Positions 46,240 to 56,686 of a stretch of 64,000 bases of DNA are shown piece by piece (positions within the stretch are counted from its first letter, which is position 1; every line of letters begins with the position of its first letter). The notes below the pieces were generated by a model that was not told where the DNA came from, did not search any database, and was given only the letters and a program-made list of their open reading frames with translations. Location: the NCBI GenBank assembly GCA_014529385.2, contig CM043960.1:23744396-23808395 (forward strand), written 5' to 3'. Position numbers and translations under genes: made by a program. The stretch is from Adiantum capillus-veneris (taxonomy: Eukaryota; Streptophyta; Polypodiopsida; Polypodiales; Pteridaceae).

Positions 46240-47600
46240 ATGATTGACTGCTACCTAAGCACTCTCACTAGACAAGAAGGATGGAGTGACCAAGATTACA
46301 AGAGGATCAAGAAAAAGGCCTACGGCTATTTTTTGAAATATGGACATTTATGGAAGCAACCAAAGCGCACAAGAGGGGTACCACAACGGGTTATTTGTGA
46401 TAAAGCAACTCAACAGTAGGTGATCAAAGAGTTTCATGAAAGTCTATGGGCTGGAAACAGAGGATTCTGGGCAACTTTTGTCAAGATTAAAGAACGGTAT
46501 TGGTGGAAAGGTATGTATAAAGATATGGTTCAATTTGTGGAAACATGTTTAATATGTCAACAATACTCTAATGTGCGACATAGAGATGGATTGCATCCCA
46601 CCTATCCATTGGCTATGCACTACAAGTGGGTGGTGGACCTTATTACAATGCCAGTAGGAGTGTGGAAGATGAGTTATATTGTTCTTTCCAGAGAAGATCT
46701 TACTAATCAGGTTGAAGGAAGAGCTTTGTGTACCAAAGCTACCAGTTCAGTATGTAGGTTCTTGCTTGAAGATGTTATCTCCAGGTATGGATGTGTTGGC
46801 ATAATTACTACAAATAGAGGAGAGCTGGATGTAGATGAAGCTCGAGAGTTTTTTGCTCGTATGGGCATTAAACTCGCTCTCACTACAGCCTATAATCCAA
46901 AAGCTAACGGGAGAAGTGAAAGAGTACATCCTCCTATTGCTAAAGCTTTAGCGAAGGTGTGTGAAGGACATATTGGTGATTGGCCTAAACTCTTGCCATT
47001 GCTTTAAGGGCTGATCGCACTACCCATAGTTCTGTTTACAGGGTTTATGCCGTTTGAATTGATGCATGGGCAAAAACCCATTATGCCTATAGAGGAAACA
47101 TTTATGACTTGGACCATAATGCCATGGGAAGAAGGTATGTCTACTGAATACTTGCTTGCTCTATGTATTCACCAGCTTGAGAGGCGTCCAGAGGATATTG
47201 AACAGGCTAAAGAGAAGCTTATGGAGGCAAGGTTGAAGAATAAAGCAGCATTTGATGGAAAGCATAGACTACAACCACATGCTATCAAAGACGGTGGCTG
47301 GGTACTTGTCTATGATAATAGCATGGAGAATCAATAAACTGCTATGCAGAGAATGGTTAAACGGTGGTTTATACCATATGTGGTGCTACATGTTTTTGAT
47401 AATGCGAAATATCAATAATGCGAACTTGATGGCACTCTGCTCAAGGTGCCTATTGCAGGAAAATGGATCAAGCTATTCAAGAAGCGAGAAGGCAAGATAG
47501 TTCTTGAAGATTCCCATTTAGATCGACCTCCAGAGGATCATGTTATGTATACATCAGATGATATGTCTAATGATGATTTTGATGAAGCTGATTAAGTGCA
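46240..47600 (+). pseudogene. Gypsy integrase, second catalytic Asp changed
   Basis: The main ORF is 46420-47007. Its zinc region reads ERYWWKGMYKDMVQFVETCL then ICQQ, with the second His replaced (GNRG for GHRG). The core shows WVVDLITMPVGVWKM (first Asp), then GIITTNRGELDVDEAREFFA, where the second Asp of TDRG is Asn, and NPKANGRSERVHPPIAKALA (Glu intact). A stop at 47005 is followed by 47047-47337 (MPFELMHGQKPIMPIEETFM), then a tail ending near 47,595. No chromodomain was recognised. Confidence 0.9.
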
Positions 47601-47630
47601 ATTGGCACATACCGGAGGTTGTGCAAGTTC

Positions 47631-47642
47631 AGAGGGGGTCGA
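47631..47642 (+). other. Polypurine tract of the plus-strand gypsy
   Basis: AGAGGGGGTCGA lies directly before TGTTGTGCAACTCC, the right LTR start. Confidence 0.85.
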
Positions 47643-47820
47643 TGTTGTGCAACTCCGCTTACATGACAAGAAAATGAGAAAAGGGATTCCAATTAGGTTT
47701 ATTTGAATCCTACATGATTATTTGACAGTAACAAGGGCCTGCTAATGAGCCAATTTTAAGTTAAAAGTGTGCCAGATGCGGCTCTAAGGTCCAAAAGATG
47801 TCTTGGTAATGCTAATCAGT

Positions 47821-48080
47821 GAGTATTCTTGAAGTGGTCATAGCTGGGATTTTATTGATCAAAGTTGAAGTACTTGAAGTGCTCTACAGGCCTGTCTTTA
47901 TGGCTCGTCAACCAGAGCTACAGATAAGAAGTTATGGCAGCTTGAAGTTTGAGTATTCTTGAAGTGGTCATAGCTGGGATTTTATTGATCAAAGTTGAAG
48001 TACTTGAAGTGCTCTACAGGCCTCTCTTTATGGCTCGTCAACCAGAGCTACAGATAAGAAGTTATGGCAGCTTGAAGTTT
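47821..48080 (+). repeat. 130-bp tandem duplication in the right LTR
   Basis: GAGTATTCTTGAAGTGGTCA at 47821 recurs at 47951. The copies are almost identical and the left LTR has only one, so it arose after insertion or in the last replication cycle. Confidence 0.93.
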
Positions 48081-48445
48081 GAGTCAATTGCAGACCCGTA
48101 CCAGATTGGGCAACTGCAGCAACTGAGGGGATAAAAATGGAGTGAATGCACGGGCCTGAAGCGATCTCTTTGTGGAGCGTGTCAGTCTTTTCATATCAGT
48201 ATAATCGGATTTATGGTTGCCAAGTTATTGTCCGTTAAAGATTCACCAGGGGCCGGTGTTCCGTGCCAGTCTAGTCGGCTCGACCGGAGTGCCATCCAAT
48301 AATTTTTGACTTCAACCAAGTTTCAAAACTTCATGCAGTAATTCTTGGTTGAAATGTTGCACTTAACAAAAATCTCATATACTGAAGATTGCTCATAGCA
48401 GGAAATACCCAACACGGCTATGGCTTAAGCAAATACAAAGTCGGG

Positions 48446-48705
48446 TCTCTCTCAAAATGCAATCACCTATACTACCATCTTGAAGGTTGTGTTGCAGAAA
48501 TGGTAGAAAAATTCACGATGATAATGTTAGTCAAGGATTGATGGAAGAGAATGTCGTTCTTCGAATTGATTTGGCTGGAATATGTATCAAATGTGGTGCC
48601 CAAAGAAATGGAATAAAGCCGCCAAAGGGGATTCGGAGTTGATGAGCTTGGCAATGCCTTGATCGATATGTATGCCAGATGTGGTGCCCTTATGAGGGAA
48701 GCCGA
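48446..48705 (+). pseudogene. Captured PPR fragment in the right LTR
   Basis: Third copy, reading VVLRIDLAGICIKCGA and then, in the shifted frame, NALIDMYARCGALMREA. It is nearly identical to the copy at 40155-40412. Confidence 0.8.
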
Positions 48706-49036
48706 CCGCCCAAAGGCCAAGGGCCCATAACTAATAACAAAGGCCGCCCATTATGCAAATTAAGGAAGGAGGGTGTGAACAAAGAAAAGCATGGTGTGAA
48801 AGCCAGTGGCGAGCGGCACAGCAGGAGAAGAAGCGCTCGTGGCGGCCGTAGGGAAGCTCATACGAGCGCGAATGAAGCAAACATTACTCAGCAGCCCATG
48901 GCAAACCCTTTCGACGCCAGTCCCATAAAATTCTATGTTGCCTCATCTAACCAACTGCCACATCAGCTAGGGGCGCTACCCATTAGCGACATCGCTAATG
49001 GGTTAGCCATTTTTAGCAAGGCAAGTCCATGCAACC

Positions 49037-49046
49037 TATAAAAAAG
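49037..49046 (+). promoter_or_regulatory. TATA box of the right LTR
   Basis: TATAAAAAAG in the same position as in the left LTR. In this copy it would drive read-out into the interrupted gypsy and beyond. Confidence 0.55.
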
Positions 49047-49943
49047 AGGAGGCGGCTCTTTTTTGGCTCTCTTTTTCATTCATCTTCTTCTCTCCCGGGA
49101 AGAGATTCAGAGGTGTAAAGCTCTCTAAACCAAGCTTCCATAATCCGCTTATACTCTTCTCGGATCTCATTGGTCATCCTAATCATAAGCTCTCTAAGCC
49201 AAAACTCTCCTCGAATCTCCTTAGCCATCATAATCCTAAGCTCTAAACCAAGCCACCACAATCCTAAGCTCTAAACCAAGCCACCAAAATCCTAATCTCT
49301 AAACCAAGCCATCATAATCTTAACCTCTAAACCCAAGCTTCCATATTTTGTTCGAATCTTATCTAATCCTAATCTAAGCCGCCCAAGCCCATTCAAATCC
49401 AAAATTAAGCCATAAATCTAAGCCGCAATCCTAATCCGAACTTCTTAAGCCTTAAACCTAAGTCATAATCCTTAAGCCGATAACCTTAAGCCAAATCGGA
49501 ACTCCTAAGGCCATTGGAAGCTGAAGCTTCCATAGCCATCGTAGAAGGAAAATCAACTCTCTCTCAACCTTGAAGCAGCAGAAGGAAAACGAAGCAGATC
49601 AAGGCAGTTTTGGGCAGACCAATTAAGGCAAAAGATTTTATTTGGTATTGTTCATCATACCATACATTATCATCATTACTGAATCTTGAATTTATTAATT
49701 AGCACTTGGACTAAGACAGGTTAGACCTTGTAAGGAGCATAAACTCCTCCATTAACATTTGATTAAACAAGGATACTATTATATATTTGATTTGAGTTAT
49801 CAGGCTTCAGAATCTGAATCGAACTATCTGTTTAAAGATCTGTCCCCATTGATTGTGTCTGTTGCAACTCTCTTCCTCGCACCTCTCATAACCAGGGGCC
49901 CTATGCCTTCCCGGCTCACCTTCTGAATACAAATCCCTCGACA

Positions 49944-50461
49944 CCGCACATCCAAATATGCACTTTGCTTTGCAGGCAAGTAGGTTTCTTCCCTTCCTGT
50001 TTAGTTGTGGAGTTTTATCCATCCTTAGGGGTTTGCTCGACATCTCTATAACTATGATCTTTGACATTGATTTTTGTAGTGACCTCTTTGTGTCTCAAGT
50101 AGATATAGTCATAGCCCCAGTCTTATATGATTTTGAGCTTACTCATGAATGGTCTGCCCAATATGATATCAATGTTTCTTCTTTTGTCAAAGATCATTAC
50201 ACCAAAGGTGTAAACATACGCAATTCCACAAGAGGATACAATGATTTGTTCTAACATTCATATTCGTCTCTCCATGTATCCATCCGCTAATTGCAGTTTC
50301 ATTCGAGTTTTCCTAAGAGCAGGCTTTCCCCATTTTTCCCACATCCCCTTGATTGCTATGGAAATTCCAACCCCACTATCTAATATCCCAACCGTCTTTA
50401 CTCCTTTGTATTCCAAAAGTAAGGTCTTGTTTCCTTCTTCTCCCTCGTTGTAGTCTTCCAC
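49944..50461 (-). pseudogene. Protease segment of the older gypsy
   Basis: The minus strand reads LEYKGVKTVGILDSGVGISI, with the catalytic DSG near 50,380-50,372, then KTRMKLQLADGYMERRIGML and IDIILGRPFMSEL (ILGRP, the conserved end of retropepsin). Several stops follow towards 49,948, where the frame passes into the linker at 38306 when the inserted element is removed. Confidence 0.85.
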
Positions 50462-50943
50462 CTTATTTACTGGTACAAGTTTTGCTTTAGACTATTCTGG
50501 CATTTGGTTGTTTGATATTTTTGAAGAAATGATTTGTTGAGGAACCATCAGTCCTATTATCTACAATTTTTTTCCACTTCTTCCCAAAGATGAGGTCTAA
50601 TCTGCAGTTACTCGGATAGAGTTAGAGTACAATGGATAGGAGAAAACATCAACTCATGAAGATTCTTAGTGTTCATCATCTTACGATCAAATTTCCATTG
50701 AGATGGTACTTTCTTAAGTTTTGATCTTGTTTCATGGTCACTAATGGCCCTTATTATCTTTGGAGTCTTCCAACAGTGATGCATGCGTACATGCGGGAAA
50801 TGGGGAGAAGAAAAAGCAATCTATGAGGGTGGAGAATAGAGAAGGAAGCTCTATCTCCTTATTGTTTGTATATAAAAGAATAAGGCAAGTTAGTGGTTAG
50901 AGAATTAGTGGGAAGGTCAGACATCAAACATCTAGCTCAACAT
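50462..50943. other. Upstream of the older gypsy protease, gag not recognised
   Basis: The minus strand still gives protein-like blocks up to about 50,600 (IGLMVPQQIISSKISNNQMP), probably the end of gag. Beyond that nothing is recognisable. Confidence 0.3.
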
Positions 50944-51432
50944 AAGACACGTTGCCTTTACCTAAACAATACATTAGGGAAAATTTGGACTCACAAAGGG
51001 GCCCTATAAGGAGTTTGACTTCCTCTCTCATGTCCAAAACAGGCGTGCGGTAAAATTTTTGCAAATCAACTCTAAACTTGGCGGAGATTTGACAGTTAGA
51101 ATCTCCTCTTCAAGCTCTTTCTAATCATATATAGTAGGCTACGAGATTCCTCATATTTTGAAAGATTCTGTTTTTTGATTCTCTCCGTCTAGAATCTAGA
51201 GAATAAAAAATAGAGTCTTTCAAACTATGAGGAATCTCATGGCGTGCTATATATCAATAGAACGAGCTTGAAGAGTAGATTCTACCTGTCAAATCTTCGC
51301 CAAGTTTAGAGTTGATTTGCAAAAAATTACCGCACGCCCGTTTTGGACATGAGAGAGGAAGTCAAACTCCTTATAAGACCCCTTTGTGAGTCCAAATTTT
51401 CCGTAATGTTCCACTTAAAGGCGAATGTGCTG
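50944..51432. mobile_element. Foldback (MITE-like) element, about 490 bp
   Basis: Two arms of roughly 220 bp are inverted copies around a centre near 51,190. For example AAATTTGGACTCACAAAGGGG at about 50,981 pairs with CCCCTTTGTGAGTCCAAATTT near 51,380, and TTGACTTCCTCTCTCATGTC pairs with GACATGAGAGAGGAAGTCAA. Mismatches are scattered. No transposase and no convincing target duplication were found. The transcript would form a long hairpin. Confidence 0.8.
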
Positions 51433-51653
51433 ATAAGTGGGTCCTACTAGCTACCTACTAATATGTACAAAATAAACAGAGGCAAGAGACCCTTTTGGCA
51501 TGCACCCCCACTAACTCCCTCACTCAATTTGCATGTAGCCATATTGGCTCTTGTAATGGAAATGGCCTATGAACTTTGAGAGTAGCACAATTAGAAAATT
51601 AAAGAAAGCACTTTTGTGAGAATACTTTGTGAGCATAGAGGGTGAACTTAATT

Positions 51654-51967
51654 GATGGTAGCAACATAAACATAATATTTAGTTAACTTGGCATGAACAA
51701 TACTTTTGCAAGAGAGAGAGTTTAGAGAACATGACAACAATTGAGGACCGGATTTATGTGAAGCCGGTCCCCCCTCCAATAGGCATTTCTATTATAGATT
51801 CTCCCATCAAGATGGTAGCAACATAAACATAATATTTAGTTAACTTGGCATGAACAATACTTTTGCAAGAGAGAGAGTTTAGAGAACATGACAACAATTG
51901 AGGACCGGATTTATGTGGAGCCGGTCCCCCCTCCAATAGGCATTTTTATTATAGATTCTCCCATCAA
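51654..51967. repeat. 157-bp tandem duplication, nearly identical copies
   Basis: Copies at 51654-51810 and 51811-51967 start GATGGTAGCAACATAAACAT and differ at only about two bases (GTGAAGCC/GTGGAGCC, TTTCTATT/TTTTTATT). It is therefore very recent. A 77-codon ORF (51888-52121) runs out of copy 2 and has no recognisable domain. Confidence 0.95.
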
Positions 51968-52121
51968 GAGAGACTTGGTACAACGCACTCTTTGTGTTCC
52001 TTGTGACCTAGGTAATGCAATTAAGATGGAAAGATTCATGCATCACGAGCATAACATAAACTTTGTAAAAAGCATTAACTATCCCAAGGGCTCAAACACC
52101 TTCAAAGGTGGAGAGAGCTAG

Positions 52122-52827
52122 CAGGGAATGAGGGTAGGGAAGAGGAAGAAGAAACATTCCATAGGAGAAGCAAGTAGTTCCTCACTTATCATCATTCTTA
52201 GCATAGTAATGAAGATGGAGGAGATGGCAAGCTTAAGTATTGAAGGGTTGCTCTTGGTTGGATTTGCATTCCATTGCCAAGAGTGTTGGTGTAGGCTCTC
52301 AACTTCTCTACTAGCTTGGAGAAGGAGATGAAGCTGTTGCACTTTGCACCTTCCACAATGAGAGTGTGTGTGAGTGTGTGTGGGAGATTATACCCCCCAA
52401 GCTAGCCACCTTATTGCTTTGGTCAACCCCCCCTTGTCGTTTATGCTTGAAGCTCATTGGACCCTTCCAGGCCTCATCAATCACCTACAAGTAGCATATC
52501 AAGCAACAAGGGTAGCCTTGGGACAAGTGTCTCCCTCTCCCTTTTGAGAGAGAGTACTTGATAAATGCAAAAAAATAATAATTAAGTTAACTAATTTATC
52601 ATTGGACCCCTTAGGAAGCCAACCAATAGGCTTTAGGCACACCATGAGAGCAACATGAGGAGGAGCTTGACAAGTGTCCTATTTTCTTTCTTTGTACCAA
52701 GCTTGCCTTGTGTTAGGGTGTGTGTGTTTTCTCTCTCATCCCTCTAGCTTTAGGGCTCGCCGCCTCTCTTGTAGGAATGGGATTTGACTTTCAAAACACC
52801 TACCGTCTAGCACCTTAGTCAGTAAGC
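52122..52827. other. Noncoding stretch, nothing recognised
   Basis: Short ORFs only, plus small GT runs near 52,365-52,382 and a C-rich TATACCCCCC. No boundary of a larger element was seen. Confidence 0.3.
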
Positions 52828-52995
52828 ATGATAAAGCACCTCAAGAATGGGTATTGTTCCCACAAGCACCTCAAGCTCCCTAGTCAGCAAGCACGGAAAG
52901 AACCTCAAGCTTCTTATTCTCCAAGCACCTCAAGCACCTTAGTCATCAAGCATGACAAGCACCTCAAGATTGGGCCGGGTTCCCACCTCAAGCTC
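52828..52995. repeat. Degenerate minisatellite with core AGCACCTCAAG
   Basis: The phrase AGCACCTCAAG or AAGCACCT.AAG occurs about six times, with CTTAGTCA.CAAGCA between some copies. Spacing is irregular. Confidence 0.7.
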
Positions 52996-53632
52996 AGCCC
53001 TAGCTTACTTAAGGTCAAAGTACTTTTAACACTAACCTTTGGAGGCCTTTAATGAAGCTAACCCTAAGGTCTTTTAAGCTCCATTGGATAGCCTTGCTCT
53101 TTGACAGACCATCTCTCATTTGGACCCCTTTACCATTGGCCTCGTGTCGAGATAGACCCAAAAACACATCTCTATATTCTAACCCTTGTTCCCGTCTATT
53201 CTCCCACATTAAATGATCAATTTAATATGAGAAAATCATTTGGGTTGGTAAGATATTAGATTTTTATGACATTACTTCTCTCTTTAAATCATAGTCATCC
53301 ACGACTATGAGGTAGAAGAGATAAAGCCTTAATCATTAGTCAATGTGTCTTAGCGGGTAGAGGATCCCTTTTTTAACCTACGACATCTTTCCAAGATGGA
53401 TGACTAATATATTTGGTGCTTGGGAGACATAGCTACCGCAAGCATGTCTTCTCTTTAGTCCATTTCATTCTCCTATAAGTAGAGTGGAAAATTCTACTTG
53501 GTGTTTGAGAGACGTAGTCATCACAAACATGATTCTAAGTATACATACTACTCCAATTTGTGCACAATAAAAAGAGAGAACTAGTCTTATAGAACAAAAA
53601 CATTGGTCATTCAAAATACATTTGTACATTTG
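52996..53632. other. Noncoding, 3' of the chromovirus fragment
   Basis: In minus sense this lies just after the chromovirus stop codon and should hold its 3' UTR and LTR. No LTR edge was confirmed. A purine run, GTGGGAGAAT, on the minus strand near 53,203-53,212 is a PPT candidate. Confidence 0.3.
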
Positions 53633-55858
53633 CTACTCTAATGTAGCATTGTAAGTATTGACAAGGTTCATACTATCCTTAATTTGTATTCCTTGCATCC
53701 GTCTAGCATATTCAAAAGGATAATTTTTGAACTTAATAAGATACCGTCGGATAATATTACCATGTTGTAATACCTTGTATTCATGCCAAAGAATAGCTTT
53801 GGGTTGTAGCACCTCTTCTTGGTCTTTAATTTTGGGAAGGTCTTCAATAAATGGTTCACTTGGTGGCTCTCCTTTGTAGGGCTTAAGTAGGCTCACATGA
53901 AAAGCATTGTGCATGAGCCAATGGTTGGGCAACTTGAGTTGATAAGCCATCTCATTGATTGGCTTAAAAATTTGAAAAGGACCATAGTATCTTTTGGCTA
54001 ATTTAGCATAATACTTTTGATGGCCCGTAAGATTTTTTCCCATCATTTGCCTCAATCAAGCCTTGGGAAACTTAAGTAAGACCCAATCAGTTTCTTTAAA
54101 CATTAAGGCTCTTCTGTGCTTGTCAACAACATCTTTTTTCCTTTGTTGAGAGATGGATATAGCCTCCTTAATCTTATGAAAATATTCTTGTAGGTCACGG
54201 CTCTTCCCATGTACTTTAAGTAGCAAGGGACTTTTAGGTATTTCCTCAATGATTTCAAAAGGTGCTTTGCCTGTAGAAGTATGGACAATGTCATTGTATG
54301 CATACTCTACAAGAGGTAAGTACTTCTCCCATTGTGAGCATTGATCTTCTGTAACATAAGTCTTGAGTAGATCAAGTATTGTAAGATTGGCTATATCACT
54401 TTGGCCATCCGTTTACTGGTGATAGGCCAAAGGTGAATTCAATCTTGTACCTAGATTTTCAAAGAGACTTTTCTAAAAACTACTGGTCATTCTAGGATCT
54501 CTATCTAACATAATGGATGTTGAAAATCCATGTTGTTTGAAAATTTGAGATATGAAGAGAGTTTCCATTTGGTGTCCCTTAACAGTCTTTTTGACATGAA
54601 TGAAGTGTGCTTGCTTGCTAAACCTGTTGACTATTGTCCATATATCTCGTATTCCCATGGATAGACTTGGGTAATCCAAAGATGAAATCCATGGATATAC
54701 TCTCCCATGGTGAACTTGGGATAGGCAATGTCTAGAGTCATACTTAGTCTTTTAGAATACACACATTTGAAAACATACTCTTGTATGTCCACTTTTATGG
54801 TAAGCCAATAGGAATATGTCTCTACTCCTTAGAGAGTAGGTTGAATGCCTCTATGTCCCGCATAGAGAGAAGCATGGGATTCATACATGACTTTGTCACA
54901 AGTAAGCGGGTCACACATAGCCTATTTCCATGGAGAAGATAACTATCCTGCAAGGTGAATGGTTCCTCTTTCCTCCCACATCAAGGGATGACATTATGTC
55001 TCTAAATTCAGGGTCAGTAGCATACTCATCTATCATAGAAGATAAATCATTGTGAGTTGCTATAGACACCGCATTAACTTTTGGTCATCATGAAAGTTCA
55101 TCGGCCACTTGAGTGTGCTGACCAGCAATGTGAGCAATATGGAAATTAAATTGCAAAATAAAATTTTCCCACCTCATTTGTTTGTTGAAAATCTTGGTTT
55201 GCATCATTAAGTACTCGAGACTTTGGTGGTCGGCTCGTAGAATAAATGGAGTCCCCAATAAATAGTACTTCTACGTGTCTAGGGCATGTAGAACAGCTAA
55301 AACCTCTTTCTCATAAATGCCTAAGACTTGTTCATCCGTATTGAGCCTTCAACTCTCATATGCTATGGCATGCCCTTCTTGAAGCAATACTGTTTCAAGG
55401 CAATCACTGCAAGCATCAAATTGGACCTCAAATAGCTTTGAGAGACCTAGAAGCATGAGAATTGGCTGGGAGGTAAGCTTCTCTTTGAGCTTGTCAAAAT
55501 CATTTTTCTCCTTAGCAGTCAATGAATGCTTAACATTCTTCTTTGTTAAGTCATGTAATGGTCCTGCTATTTGAGATAATTTTGCTATGAAGTGTCTATA
55601 GTATGCACACATACCAATAAAGCTTCTTAGCTCATGTAGATTCCTTAGATTAGGCCATGCGTTTATTACCTCCAAATTTGATGGATCCATACAACAACCA
55701 TCTTGAGAGATAATATGACCTAAGTATTGAATCTCTTGAAGGAAAAATTCACTTTTCTTTTGGTTGAGAACAAGCTTGCTCTCCCTCAATGCTTGAAAAA
55801 TCACTTGGAGATGTTGCTTATGTTCCTCCAAGGACTTGGAGTAGATGATAATACTGAC
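53633..55858 (-). mobile_element. Chromovirus (Ty3/gypsy) fragment: RT to chromodomain
   Basis: The minus strand starts abruptly inside RT with IIIYSKSLEEHKQHLQVIFQ, just after where the FxDD active site should be. It continues LVLNQKKSEFFLQEIQYLGH and HELRSFIGMCAYYRHFIAKL (55349-55921), RNase H (QFDACSDCLETVLLQEGHAI, ADHQSLEYLM) and integrase ([20 protein letters not shown], near 54,640). The last ORF (54055-53633) has YYAKLAKRYYGPFQIFKPIN, HNAFHVSLLKPYKGEPP and a chromodomain (EEVLQPKAILWHEYKVLQHG, then RRYLIKFKNYPFEYARRM). Several stops occur in integrase. Confidence 0.9.
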
Positions 55859-56080
55859 GGCCGATTTTCGAAACCGCGACCGCGAGAACCAAACCCCAAG
55901 AAGGGGAGAGAATATTACCAAGGAAAAATGAAAAAAAAAACATTCACCACCCCTCTAGGCTTAACCACTGGCGGGGCGCCACCAATTTGGCCACATCTCT
56001 CCATTATCACCAGAAGACAGAGCCCTCTCTCTCTTGTTTCTCGGCTCCATCAACACTCTCTCTCTCTCACTTACCCTACT
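55859..56080. other. Short unassigned flank
   Basis: GC-richer DNA (CGAAACCGCGACCGCGAG) that begins abruptly at the chromovirus truncation and is cut by the gag-only copia. A CT-rich leader-like stretch at 56,020-56,075 resembles a plant 5' UTR. No ORF is supported. Confidence 0.3.
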
Positions 56081-56400
56081 TGTTAGGAATTGGATCGTGC
56101 TAGCTATGGTGGATGAAAGAGAAACATGGTGCAAGTGTGTGAGTGTGTGTAAGCAAGGCTATCACTCAAGTGAATTAGGTTCCAAGATAGAATTAACTTG
56201 GACTCATAAACACAATCTTGAGTATTGACTTAGCTTAGCACAAGCTCACCATAGACAAGCATGTAGTGCAAAATGAAGTTGTTGTTTATTCATTCAAGAA
56301 ATGAACTTTAAGTAGCTCTACAACCTTGCTCCACAGTATGTGGGATAAATCCACTCTCCTCTCCTTGACTCACACCTTAGGACAAAGTTCACACTTTACA
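56081..56400 (-). repeat. 3' LTR of the gag-only copia
   Basis: Plus strand TGTTAGGAATTGGATCGTGC...CACACTTTACA, matching 58852-59163. Confidence 0.93.
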
Positions 56401-56414
56401 ATCCTCCCCTTGAG
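56401..56414 (-). other. Polypurine tract of the gag-only copia
   Basis: Minus strand CTCAAGGGGAGGAT directly before the LTR terminus TGTAAAGTG. Confidence 0.88.
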
Positions 56415-56686
56415 GTTTGGACTAAGACAAGATACTGAAGATGCATGATCCACACAGGCTCACAAAAATCCAGATAGTATGGTGATATCCACACAGGAAA
56501 ATAAAGTCCACAAAGGATGGTGATATCCACAAAGGATAGTAAAATCCACAAAGAATGGTGATGTCCACACAGGATGATAAGCTGGTATCCACACAGGAAA
56601 AAGTCCTCCCCTACAAGTAGAGAGTCTGCATCTTCAAAATGGGTCTTCCCAAATGCTGCTCTCGTCTTCGTCCTTTTTGTCTTCTA

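Larger units (their letters stand above)
38311..49943 (+). mobile_element. Plus-strand Ty3/gypsy inserted in the older gypsy; LTRs carry a PPR fragment
   Basis: LTRs lie at 38311-41675 (enlarged) and 47643-49943, with a PBS complementary to tRNA-Trp (41680-41697) and a PPT (47631-47642). The outer flanks share CCGC (38307-38310 and 49944-49947). Removing the element and one CCGC gives a continuous minus-strand frame in the interrupted gypsy (KVHIWMCG then DLECGSLRKEDC), which fixes the boundaries; a TG start at 38332 would not. Gag, protease, RT, RNase H and integrase are present in gypsy order with many breaks. I saw no chromodomain. Confidence 0.93.
47643..49943 (+). repeat. Right LTR, 2.3 kb
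   Basis: Starts TGTTGTGCAACTCCGCTTAC and ends CCCTCGACA. Apart from a local 130-bp duplication it matches part B of the left LTR with only scattered single-base differences. It contains the PPR fragment, TATA box and 28-bp repeats in the same order. Confidence 0.93.
33330..50461 (-). mobile_element. Decayed Ty3/gypsy element, split by a younger gypsy
   Basis: On the minus strand the order is protease (50461 to 49944), then, after the plus-strand insertion at 38311-49943, linker (38306 to 37448), RT (37020 to 36384), RNase H (about 36360 to 36000), integrase (about 35250 to 34662), integrase C-terminus (about 34440 to 34370) and a downstream ORF region (34300 to 33330). This is the gypsy order, with integrase last. 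Stops and shifts occur throughout. LTRs were not located, but the coiled-coil ORF and the PPT near 21,870 could be the 3' end of the same element. Confidence 0.8.

Noticed and set aside
48679-49041. 120-codon ORF in the right LTR (GVKASGERHSRRRSARGG...)
   Set aside because: Lies across the U3 promoter region. The equivalent in the left LTR is broken differently, and the composition follows GC-rich promoter DNA.
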